Assembly: GCA_947846985.1 (NCBI GenBank)
Contig: CANTUZ010000026.1
Span: 51,566,730-51,630,729, forward strand
From: Fratercula arctica
Lineage: Eukaryota; Chordata; Aves; Charadriiformes; Alcidae
Direction of reading: 5' to 3'
Length of the DNA: 64,000 nucleotides
Translations under genes and position numbers: made by a program
Notes under the pieces: model-generated
What the model saw: only the letters and a program-made list of their open reading frames with translations
Database searches by the model: none
Told to the model about the DNA's origin: nothing
In this document: piece by piece, positions 10,765-21,940 of the stretch
Numbering within the stretch: position 1 is the first letter of the stretch
How the letters are laid out: each line of letters starts with the position of its first letter

Positions 10765-11499
10765 AAGTATGGAAAGGTTGGTCTCTCCAAGGGCTGTTCC
10801 AAACACCTCAGTACAATGATTGTACAAATCTGTACTGTAATGTATACTAACACAAAATGCGTACCTTTTGGAAATTAAAGGGATATGCTGTTTTCACATT
10901 GATTGGATTTTTGTTTTTATTTTTACTTTTTTTGTAAAATAGTTTTCCATTACAAATGGCTGTAAGTGAAGGACAGACTTTGTAAAAAACCTCCCTGAAG
11001 CATTTTTTTGTATTGGCTGACAAAATGGAAACTGCAAGGATAGAAATAATAACAGGTGCAGATTTTTTTTTCCTTCTCTAGATCTTGCCCTAGTCTCTGA
11101 TCCTTTCATTTACAGACTTAATAAAACATTAATTATTGTTCATTCAATTTTTAGTGGCTTCAGTTCATATTCGATTGTTTACACACCTAACAATCACAGA
11201 ATTTAGCATTTAAGTTATCCTAAGTTTCTCCTGAATTTCTGAGAATGTTTTCCATTTTTATAAATAACATACCGTATAGGCTTTTTGTGTTTTGGGTTTT
11301 TTTTAGTGCATAGATGTCTTTTGGAACAGAGATAATTAGTATCGTTATAAAGCATTATTCAAAATGTAGCTGAACAATGGACTTTTTCCTAGTAAATTAA
11401 GACTTTTCAAACAAGTAACTATGCTTTAAATAAGAATTATATCAGGAATTAAAACATGATGTGTTGGGCATAGTTTCATGTTGTTAAAAATAAAAATGC

Positions 11500-11525
11500 A
11501 CTCTGTGATCCCAAGATCACAGAGT
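11500..11525. other. Perfect 11-bp hairpin with CCAA loop
   Basis: ACTCTGTGATC, CCAA, then GATCACAGAGT. All eleven positions pair. It sits at the left edge of a GC-rich pocket. The arm includes GATCACAG, reminiscent of the CR1 3' octamer, but no CR1 body follows. Confidence 0.8.
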
Positions 11526-11690
11526 AGCTGTGGCTACTTGGCTGGACCAGAAGACAGTGACGGTGCTCCCGCAGCTGGGAGCAGGTTGAGGGCTGGAGTT
11601 GCACCTTGGCAGGAGCTGTGGTCTGTGGGAAAGAGCTTGGATGGGTTTAAGGCTACTTGGCTGCCCCCAGCCACTCTGAATTTTATGGAT
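11526..11690. other. GC-rich pocket of unknown origin
   Basis: This stretch is distinctly G/C-rich (GCTCCCGCAGCTGGGAGCAGG, GGCTGCCCCCAGCC) within very AT-rich surroundings. A 76-codon frame (11478-11708, +) spans it but resembles no family I know. It could be a diverged mobile element, a small regulatory element or an exon. None of these is supported further. Confidence 0.35.
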
Positions 11691-14600
11691 TACAGTGACA
11701 TTATCTGATGATATTGTGTTAGTTTCGTCTCTGGGGTATTTTTTCTCTAGTACTTTGTTTTTTTCAGTGTGTCTTCATGCACTTTCCAGGTATTCCCAGC
11801 AGCTTCACTTAACTGTCCTTTAAAAAGAGTTCACTTAGTAGTGATTGTCCTTTCCAATTTATTTGGACATTACCCTTTACTTGTCTTTGTTATTTCTTTT
11901 TTTTTGTTAGTTTTTGGAGCCAATACTATATCTCTTGTTTCTATGGCATTTAACACAATCTTCAGCCCAGTCTTCATGCTGGCAAGATGATGCTCCAGCC
12001 ATATGCCCTAGCTTGTGATGGATGAGAAGGCAGGCTGCTATGCTTCTGTCTCTTAGTAAACTTGTCCTTTCAGTCACAAGCTGTGACTCCAGACCCTGCA
12101 TGCTACTGTTGGACAGTGGATGAACAAAACTGGTGTTGCACTACAGTTCACTCGTGGTTTGGGTGATGATTTTCAAGTAACCATTTCCCTAGACATTCCC
12201 AATACATATTTTTGCAGCCCCTAGGGCCTAAGACAAGGACTCAAAAATTGAGCTTACAGCTAAAATATGTCACTGGATCTTCAATTTAATTTCAGGAAAT
12301 TATTTTATCACACTGCTCTTTCAAGCTTCCTTTTGCATAGATGCTTTGAGTATTGAAAGAGTAAAATGAAGTATTGCAAAGCAAAGTAAAGCTTCTCCTT
12401 CTGAGACTGCAAATTATGCTGATTATTGTCTCAGGAGAGAAGGCCTTATACGCATGTGCCCTTCTTCCTATGCTGCCTATTGCCTGTCACAATTACTCCT
12501 TTTCAGCAAATGCCTTGAAAATAATGGTATCAAATAGACGCTTGCATCAAAGTGACTTGTTATAGTAAGTCATACAATCATGTGAAGATTCATATATATT
12601 GTTCAATTGCATCTTAAAGGAGCTACAGGAAAAGCAAATAGTTAATTTTTCTAGGCACTTTGGATGAGCATCAGCTCTCAGTTTACAGTATCTTAAAATC
12701 CACTGGTGGTATAGTTTAGGTAAGTAACCCAGCTATCTTCAAGTTAAAAAACACTATTTGAATATGTCAGTGCAGTTGTAAATGTCTAGAGACAAGAGCT
12801 GCACAAAAATTCCTCTACTTTGGAAACAGAAATTCTTTCAAAAAATACATACATTGTTAAATTACTCTTACAACATACTTTCAGAATGTGAGAATTGCAT
12901 GTGATTTAAACCATTATTTTTACTCACACTGTTTACTTTGTGTAAATACAGATGACGTTTTACAATTTTTACTGTAAAGATTTCATCATCTGATGTAATA
13001 CTTTAAGTGTTTCCTGAAATTTCAAGATACTTTTTTGCACTGAAATATGAAATACTGTATAACATCTATATACATAATATATATACATGGATACATGTTA
13101 TGCAGAATTTTTTCAGGAGCTTCAAAGTGAATTTTTGTGCAAGATTTTCCTTAAACACCATATGTTTGAATATAGGTGAGGAAGTTTTACTGATAAATGT
13201 ACCGTGTCAAGACTTTTAAAGTCATACATCAAGACCAAATAGTATTCTAGAAATATTAGATTAAAGCTGATAATATTATATTACTAAATCTGTTTTATGA
13301 ACTTATTCTCTGTCTTAGAAAATTGATATGACTTCCCCAAGCTCATCATAACATCACTTCTAAAACCAGCATTAAAATCCTGATTACACTTACACATTCT
13401 ACAAGAAATTCGTTTCACTGTTTTTCCACATGTACGCTGCTAGTAGCTGTCCATGTCTGTCTCATGAAGTAAGCCCTTCCTAAAACAAGATACTTTGTAA
13501 TTTCCTATTAACAATCATGGATATTTTGTTTAATGGCATAGCAGAAAGATCAGAATATATTATTTTTCTGTCATCTCACCTTTGGCATCACACAGTAAGT
13601 ATCTATGGAGGTAATGAAAGGGGTAATGAAAAACGAGGAGACAGTTCTAATACTGAATTATCCGATGGAAAATCCAACTGTTACGAATTGGTAAGCCTTC
13701 TTAATGTGCACAGGTGGTTTGGACTGTATCTGTATAAAGCTAGATACATATTTTACTACTTAAAAACCAGGAGCTCTAAGTGAGCCAAAGGATAAGTGAA
13801 AGTGTGAATTGTCAGGAAGAAACTTATATTTATGGTAATAATGAAGGGCACAAATGTTCCTTTAGGACACAGTATTTGGGAGATTGGATGATGTAGAGTA
13901 TTTCTAACATATTTGTCACTTTTCCTTGTAGTACATCATTTAAGACAATTTTTTTCATTCCAGCTTTCATGAATGTAAGTGTAAAATGCTGTTCTGCTGT
14001 AACATCAGCATGAAGAGGTGACTGAGAATCCCATACTTTTGCTTTTTATTTAGTATGTGTGGGAAACGATAGAGGTGATGATTTGTCTAATTGCTCTACT
14101 GTAGTTACAATTATAGAGAAAAGGTCAATCTAGTCATTGTCAATTAAACTACGAAAGAAAACACGTTTATAGCCCTGAAGAACCATTATGTCAATTTTAT
14201 GCTGCTCATCAGTGTATAACACATTTCCTAGGATATATAAATCTTGTCTTTCTTGGAATTACAGCAGACTTGCTCTATTACAGGCACTTGGTGCTGCTGA
14301 GTAGAGATAACCTTAAGTATCATCTGTTAATTGCACATTCTTTCATTGTCTCATGTTTCTCAAGATTTGTGTACAGTAAAGCCTGACTACTTTAAGGAAT
14401 AGAAATGGATGTACCAGATTGCAATTTGACTCTTCTGTTTTCACATAGTTAAGACATGATGGGTGACAGGACAAAATCTGTAGCTTTTAGCTGCTACAGT
14501 TGTGTTGGTATCAACTTCAACAAATTATTATAGGACACTTATTGAAATTGCAAATGCTCTGTTTTAGGTACCCTCCCTGCCCTTTGGGAAAGTTTAGTAT

Positions 14601-15043
14601 CTCCTGTGGGTACTATTGCAGGGAGTGCTTCTTTTGTAAGGACCTTGTATACTATGGTTACTCTTAAGTGACGAGCAAGCATGACAAAGTAAATCAACCA
14701 TGTGGAGACAAATATTAAGTCAAATTCCAGCCTTTATGATTGGCCAGTAGTCATTTTGTCTTTCTGTCCTGTATTCTAGTATAATTAACAAAGTGACCCT
14801 CTTTTGATGTGTTCCTTCCCTTTCTCAATTTGCCACTTTGTTCATGGGAAGAGTCATATTGCCCAGGACCATATTCAGGCATAATGAACAAATGCCTCTG
14901 TTGTTGTCTGCTATTCTGCCACTTAAGCAACCCTGTTTCTGCACTTTTGGCTGTTATCTGCAGTGGCAATACCACCTCTGTATTGGTCTGGCTGGCTACT
15001 GCAGACACCTCTAACTTAGTCAAGTTTAGCTCTATATGGGTGG
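11691..15043. other. AT-rich unique sequence, no gene seen
   Basis: No supported gene. A short dinucleotide-like patch (TATATACATAATATATATAC) lies near 13067-13086. A 98-codon - strand frame at 14751-15047 runs up to the solo LTR and is discussed among rejected items. Confidence 0.55.
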
Positions 15044-15048
15044 ACAAT
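15044..15048 (+). repeat. Left target-site duplication ACAAT
   Basis: ACAAT immediately precedes the TGT start of the solo LTR and matches 15839-15843 exactly. Confidence 0.75.
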
Positions 15049-15099
15049 TGTTGCAGATGGAGTGATGCACTTCACTCCTAAGAGAGAAGCAGCAATATA

Positions 15100-15105
15100 T
15101 TTATT
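15100..15105 (-). promoter_or_regulatory. AATAAA polyadenylation signal in solo LTR
   Basis: TTTATT on the + strand reads AATAAA on the - strand, about 50 bp before the LTR's 3' terminus at 15049. Confidence 0.45.
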
Positions 15106-15569
15106 TATACAAAACAGAGATTTAATAAAGTTTGATAGTAAATGCAACAGTGTTTTAACAAGATTCGATGGCAAGGTGCACTTGGCTATTTACTGCATAG
15201 AGGACAGGGTCAGACAGAACTGTCAGGGACAGTTGAGTCCTCCCATTGAGTCACAAGGTTCAGTAAGGACCCCCTTGTTTTCTGAACTTCTCAGAGAAGA
15301 TTCTAGGGGCAGCTGGATCTGATTCTAGTCACAGACTTGGTCAATGATTTATGTCTAAAGGATTATATGTGCACAATCAATTGTTTATATCATTTAGCTA
15401 AGATTTCAAAGTTTAGCATGCTATTAGTCAGTTACTGAGTCAGTTACAGTTGCAGCAAGGAATCTCTGCAATATCAAGAAGTAACTTTGAGAGGTCCCTA
15501 TTCAATGAGAGATCCTGATGTGCAACCCACTGCTCTGCAGGACAGCTCAAAGGGCTCTTGGGCTGTTCA

Positions 15570-15578
15570 CTATTTATG
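15570..15578 (-). promoter_or_regulatory. TATA-like box in solo LTR
   Basis: CATAAATAG on the - strand, about 260 bp inside the LTR from its - strand start. A TATA-like core followed by GC-richer sequence is the expected arrangement of an LTR U3/R boundary. Present activity is unknown. Confidence 0.4.
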
Positions 15579-15838
15579 GGGGTAAGATGATTGACTTATA
15601 GTCATATTTGCGTATTGACCACAGTACCAGTATTGTGGTTATTTAGGTGAGTGCATTACTCAAGTTAGCCCTTGGCTATTGTGTTGTTATGTCTCCCCGA
15701 AACCACCTTTGAGCCAGGTGCAGCCGTCACGACTGTGTGCATCCATTGTGACCACCATGGGCAGTTATTGCTTGGGCAGGGTTATGGGAGATAAAGGTCA
15801 GGTAAAGGTCGGGTTTGTGGTGGAGCACAACCACCACA

Positions 15839-15843
15839 ACAAT
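15839..15843 (+). repeat. Right target-site duplication ACAAT
   Basis: ACAAT directly follows the CCACCACA terminus and matches the left copy at 15044-15048. Confidence 0.75.
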
Positions 15844-18800
15844 GTAAATTGAGTTTGCTGTGCTATGCAGCTTTAAGGAACAATTATGAATTTTTTCATC
15901 TCTTGTTGCTCTGATAGGTCAAGCTTAGATTGGCCCTCACAATCAGTCTTCTGATCATAGTGGTGCACACTAACGTTATTGGATATGGAAGAGTTTGGCA
16001 CAACCATAGGAATAATGGGAAATAGTCCTGTGGGTTCAAGTTCCATTAGAGCAGAATTTGTCATTAAAAAATGGAAGCTTGAGAAGAAACAGTTGAGTAT
16101 TTTCCAGCAATCCAGTGTTTTCCACTGCTGTCTGTCTCTTACGCAGCTTTTAGGAAGACTTTTTGTCAGGTGGAGGCAATAAAAATGAAGAACATGGTTT
16201 CTTGTTAGTAAGCTGCATAATGAACTTTTTGTGAGTCTATTCCACAATTGCATTGATGATGTAGTAGAGAACAGGAACAGTAAACACTATGAAACTATTT
16301 CTTACCTACATACTAAAATACGCAAAATAATTTGATAAACTTGTTTTTTCTTTGTTAAAGGGAATGAACAGTTTAGTAGAGCCACTCTCACTGTCTCTAA
16401 GTCATTATTTTGACTTCTTATAGCTGAAGACACTGTCTTCCTCACCTGATGTCGGATTTTGTACATAAAAATAATTAAATAGTAAACCTTAAAAAGACTG
16501 ACTGTGTTATTACGTGAGAAAAATAGATGTATGCAGTATTCTGAAATTTAAAGGAATATATAATAAATTAACTAGTCTGTTTCTTTCTGCCCTCTGTGGT
16601 GGGTTTTTTTTTTTTGGTCTGTGTGTTTGTTTTTGTGTAAACAAAATCTTTTACACACCATTAAGGCAATATTTTGCAGGTTACTCTAGGAACACAAAGA
16701 TTCAGTAATGCAGTACTCTTTAAATGAGAGTATATGAAAGAAAAACAACAAACCAACTCTTGACTGAGAATAAAATACTAAATATCTAAGTAGTAAATTT
16801 AATTGAAAATTAAAACAGTAAAAGTTACTGACCGTTTCATCAAATCCATCTGAATGAGATAACCACACTCAGTAATGCAGAAAAAATTCTATTTCAGATT
16901 CCTACTTCATTTAACAAGGTGACATTGATATGGAAACTCATGTGATGCAAATATAAGCTTATATTGCATAGTTAAGAAGGCCTGGTTTTTTCCTGCTTAT
17001 GAAGACTTTGAGACTTAACCTTCCTATTGAACTTGCAAAGTCTGAAATGGTTACGGACTTACAGCAAATATCTAGATTGTAATCTATTCAAAAACTCAAA
17101 CTGGTAATAAGGCTAGACAAAGAGTATTTGTAATGCATAGTAATATTAAATATTGAAATACTTCAGCTAATTTTGATATAGTACGTATCAAAAAAGACAG
17201 CAGTATCTTAACCATGGCACTGGTTTTTCTACTTTTTTTTTTTTCCCTTCTGTACTCTTTTTCTTTCACTCTTGATTCTCTCCAGGATACATACACAAAA
17301 GAGAGGTCAGTTATCAGCACAATTCAATATAAGTACTCTCCTGACAGCCATTTTAAGTGTGGTTATGTTTCTATAGGTTCTCCTGAAAATGTGTTTTGCA
17401 CTAACAGATTGTTGAGACCTTTTTTTGTATCCAAAAAAAGTTTCAAGGACTGTCAGTGTATGGCAACATCTTATCTGCAAATTCTGTTCTTATTCAAATA
17501 ATCAGCAAGGAATAAATTAATTTTAAGGCAAATGTTCAGAAATTTATGAACACTAAAAGTTTCATAAAATTGCTAATAATTTCAAAGGAGTTGCACCAAA
17601 ATGTATAGGTTGTTGAGGGGCAAGCTGACAGAAGTGAGAAACCAATTCAAAGAAAACAGAAAAAATGCCTTTTAAAGACTGACAGTTATGATCAAGGTTA
17701 AGGTTGGTATTGAAGTTGGTATCGTTTTTCTTTGTGAAAAGATCAGTAGAGGAACATAAAATGATATAGCAATCTATGATTAAATATTTGTGCATTTGAA
17801 GTCCTCATTTCTTTTCTTCAATGGAAATCACTCAAGATATAGTAATGTGAAAAACTGTTTTCTACACTTTTGGAACATGGAGAAAAAATACAGTTTTCCT
17901 CCAAATTAGCCAATTATTAATCCACAAGCCTGAAAATACCCTAAGAGAAAAGCTGAGTCTTTCATCATACCTCAAAAAGAAAGATTCCCACTGTGTCAGA
18001 CCACAGGTTGTTTTCTTATGTTGCCAGCACCTAATAGAGCTGTATATGTCAAAATGGAACACTGAATCAAAATTAGTTTTAAAAGCAATCTAGAAATTGA
18101 CTTAACCTTTCAATTATGTCTTTAATGTGAAGAGTTATTTTGTTAACATATGATAGGAACATAGGAAATATGAATGGTAATATACTGCTGAAAGATGAAT
18201 TGCTTTTGGGATGCATTTTCTAGCAACGTGGTGGAGATATTCACAGAGGTATTCATAGCAGTGGAGGTATACAAAATACCTAGAAGGCAAAAGAGCCAAA
18301 TACGAAGTCACTGTATTCAGAAAGAGCACGTAAAACAGTAACAAAATGCAGAGGCATAGACAACTGCTTACAGCTGGGCCCAGAAGAACAGGAGCTCTGA
18401 GTCAGCTGCATTTTTTTTATCCAGGTGTATAGAGATTGGCATCATTAAAAAGAAGGCATGTGGCAGAATGGCCATGCAGCTGCTATTTCTTGTGAAGCCT
18501 TTGTCCATATGTCACCTGACTGACTGCAAGTTCTACGAGACTATCCACAGGTTCCTGGACAATCTTACCTTGGTATATTTGGTCAGAGCAGGCTTTGGAG
18601 TTATTTCAGCATCCCATCATTTGTTGTGTTTTGAACCAACATCTTTGCCATACAGTGCATTTTTGATCACTTCCTTTTCAGGGGTCACGTGGAAATCCTC
18701 TTGAAAGGCCAAATCAACGTTAGATGGACCATGGTCTTCTCTCCTTCCATACTCAACATACCTCTGTATGGGATATTTTTGATTGTTTTTATGGCTTTGT

Positions 18801-21389
18801 TTTGATTTTTCATTTAAAAAATGATGAAATGGTGAGATCTAATAGAGCTGGTATTACTAGGAGCTATGCCTCAGGATTGCAGGTATTGTGGGTGTGAAGT
18901 GGGAGTGGAGTGAAGGTCTCGTCAGACTAGAGTTTCCCGCTTATTTTTTGAAAGAACGAATAAACTGATAGTATGTGGGTCTAGATGCTGTGTCTAGATT
19001 TTATATTTGTATTAATTTATGTTTTAAGTCAAGTTGTAGGTCTGTTGTAGCTCTGGTTACAGGGTCAAACATTCTCTCTTTACTACTTTCAGCAGGAAGC
19101 TATAGAACAACAGGTTGCAGGGGAGGAGAATTATGCCAGGGTTTGGAGGCCCTATGGCCTTTGCACTTCTCTGTTGTATGGAAAACAAGGGATGAGGTGG
19201 AAGCTGTTGAATTTATTATTATTTCATAACCTTTGAAAGGCCAGGTTTTTAGGATTTTTGTTGTTTCGGGGCTTTGATAGACCTTGTAAAATAATTTTCC
19301 ATTACTTGTGTGTTTCTGAACATCAACAAAGAAGTAGACCCTGGACACCTGCATTGCTTGTCTTGAGCTCTTGGTATGCAGAGCAGGATACTGGACTTTT
19401 GGGAAGCATTGATGGATTGAGACACTGAAATTAACAAGCTGAAACAGTGTTGTGTATGATATTCAGTGTTCAAGTCTGACCCACACTTTTTGCTAAATAT
19501 TATTCATTAAATAATGTCTGCTCAAAAGTTATGAAAGAGTCGTTGAATCTTAAATTAGTTTCAAGCTAAATAGCAAGTACCTAAGGAAGAAAGATTTTAG
19601 TTTCAACATCATCCTGTATTGCAAGCAGAATAAGCTTTATACTTAAGAGAAAGAAGAAAACATTATGTATTTATTTGCATAATAGTTTGGTTAAAAAAGA
19701 AAATTAAGAAATGCTGAGGCATTCTGGAAAACTGTGTGGTCCTTTGAATATGGTATCAGAGTTGAGTGCTATTATAGGCTTTACTGTTACTGTCTTTTTT
19801 AGCTTGACTCATTTAAACTGTCAATGACTGTGTATCTTCCTCTATAAATTAAGAAGGGGAAATTATCTATTTAAGGACTACTAATTAAAAGATCACAAAT
19901 ATTTATTGTTTTATCTACAAAGCACAGCTGAACAGAAGAGAGACCATTCATTGTATAAATTTGGAATTGAATTTAAGAAAAGCAGAAATGGCTATATTTC
20001 AGTATCTAATAATTTGACTATCTGTCTTAAGATGTAAGAGTCTGATACCGTACATTAGATTTGTAGTATTTGTAGCTCTGCAGGATTCTTTTCATATATT
20101 GAAAAAAGACTAAATGAAGTAGAGTGTAGTATCATTTATTTATAAATACTGCATTTTATAGATTAGAGATTTACTGTATTCATTTTTCATTTGTGCTGTG
20201 CTTCCCAAAAAAAAAGGAATAAGAATCTATTAAATACTTGCAGAAAGAGCTCAGAATGAGTCACTTGCTGCTCTAGTACTGGGAATTCTCTAATACTTAA
20301 CAGAAGTTGGGATTTGTAGTTGTAGTATTCCCTTGCAAGGGACATAACACTTGATTGCTTGGGAGGTTTCTTCCTTCTTCTTCCTGGGTAGTCTTGTCAC
20401 GTTTATTTCTTTCTCAAGCAGCAGAATAGGGACTATGAAATATTTATTTATTCATAAATTTGAAGACTAGGCTAGCTCATATTTATAAATTCAATTTTTA
20501 TATCCTTCAGAATGAAGTTAATATAATCTTTCTTGTACTTTCGAATCTTACTCTTATTTTTTCCATGCATTTTGCTTTCTTAATTTGAACCTAGGTTGGT
20601 GTTATACATTGAAAGAGATTGATAAGAGATCAATCAGGAGTCATTCATTATTTGTATGTTTATCTTCTAGGTGTATATAAAACTACAGCTAGTAAAATCT
20701 ATGGATGATACAAAAAGGAGGGAAGTAGTGAATAACAGTGATGATAGACTGTTGATGCCAAGCCGTCTTGATAATTTTAGTGAACTAAGCCCATGCTGAG
20801 AAAAATGCATTTCAGTATAGCCGTAGACAAAATTGTGTATTTACTAATGAAGAATGCAGAATATATCTACACAATGGGGAAGGAGTCACACCTTTGAGAG
20901 CAGTGATTGTGAAACAGATTTAGGGATTATGAAGAGTAAAGTGAACTCAAGCCACTATCTAAATATGACAAAACAGCATTTGTTAAAAGGGACTAGTGGG
21001 AAGGAACTTACTTCATCTTTGCATAAACCCTTAAAAAGGATAATATTACAATGTGACAAACAATTTCCATATTAATATTTTTTAAAATGAAGGAATATGG
21101 GCTTCTAACATTTCAGAAAGATTCAAAGGCAATTGACTTGCAAAACAGGTGTAGAAGTATTTTCAGGTAACGGTGAAATTTTTAAATCTGTAAATAGAAA
21201 TGAAAGAACTTGTATTTGGAAATAGACATTTAAATCTGAAATTAACTAGATTTTAAATAATAATTCTATCTTAGAATGAATTACAAAGGGAAGTGAGTTC
21301 TGCATGTTTTTTTTTTCATTTTCAGATTGTGACTGACATGTCTTAAATTTTCCATAAACCACTGGCTTACAAGTGTACAATATAATTAG
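15844..21389. other. AT-rich unique sequence, no gene seen
   Basis: No supported gene, RNA or interspersed repeat. Local features are short T-rich runs (16605-16616 and 17225-17246). A 21-bp string at 19285-19305 is nearly identical to one at 10933-10952. Confidence 0.55.
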
Positions 21390-21940
21390 GATAGGATCAT
21401 TCGCCTGGACCTCAGGAGGTCTGTAGTTCAACACCCTGCTCACAGCAGGATCAGCTGTGAGACCAGACCAGGACAGATGATCTGAGTATTAACGTCTCCA
21501 AGGGTCTGCACAACCTCTCTGGGCAATTTGTACCACTGCTCAATTGTCCTCATATGGGGAAGAAGTCTGAAGTAGATGCCCAAATTGAAACTCTTGTTTC
21601 AGCTTACACATTTTCTCAGTCTCCTCGCATGCATTCCTACTAAGAGCCTCGATCTGTCCTGTTGTGTACCTTGTAGGTACAGGAAAGCTGCTTTATGTCC
21701 CTCTCCTCCAGGCTGAAAATGCTCCTCTCCCTCCACCTCTCCTCACAGGGCCTGTGTTCCAACCCCAGACCATCATGGGCCTTCTTTGCTGCCAGGGTGG
21801 ACTGCTGGCTTACGTTCATTTTGCTGTCTTCCAAGACTCCAGGTCCTTTTCTGCAGAACTACTTCCCACCCAGTCGCTATACGGTCTGTACCATTGCAAG
21901 GTCCTTCCCCTTGCAGACAAGTGCAGATGAAGATAGTTAA
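21390..21940 (-). mobile_element. Old, diverged CR1-like LINE fragment
   Basis: The order of landmarks matches the 3' half of CR1 read on the - strand: TGGACCTCAGGAGGTCTGTAG (3' end zone), CAACCTCTCTGGGCAATTTG, a CTCCTCCAGGCTGAAAATGC block, then CTTTGCTGCCAGGGTGGACTGCTGGCT and a CCAGGTCCTTTTCTGCAGAAC stretch. Divergence from the other CR1 copies here is high and no octamer tail survives. The fragment is probably an older CR1 subfamily. Open frames through it are short and mutually contradictory. Confidence 0.75.

Larger units (their letters stand above)
6171..11499. other. AT-rich unique sequence, no gene seen
   Basis: No supported coding exon or RNA gene. It contains the T-run/A-run foldback (6494-6526), the AT dinucleotide run (7582-7602) and a T20 run (10745-10764). 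Many poly(A)-signal-like hexamers occur, as expected from base composition. Confidence 0.6.
15049..15838 (-). mobile_element. Solo LTR of an endogenous retrovirus (ERVL-like)
   Basis: A 790-bp unit opens TGTTGCAGATGG and closes CCACCACA, so it has the TG...CA ends of an LTR, with the 5-bp direct repeat ACAAT on both sides. The - strand reading gives a plausible LTR order: TGTGGTGG start at 15838, a CATAAATAG TATA-like box (15578-15570), an AATAAA signal (15105-15100), and a terminus about 50 bp further at 15049. No internal retroviral sequence or second LTR is present, so it is a solo LTR left by recombination between two LTRs. A 5-bp duplication is usual for ERVL-type elements, which is the basis for that class call. 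The orientation is inferred from the TATA/poly(A) order and is less certain than the boundaries. Confidence 0.75.

Noticed and set aside
14751..15047. 98-codon - strand frame next to the solo LTR, considered as retroviral internal coding sequence
   Set aside because: The exact target-site duplication at 15044-15048 places the frame in host flanking DNA, and no retroviral motif is visible in it.
17225..17304. Polypyrimidine tract and CCAG resembling a splice acceptor near 17284
   Set aside because: The only nearby donor-like site would give an exon of about 20 bp with no supporting coding signal.
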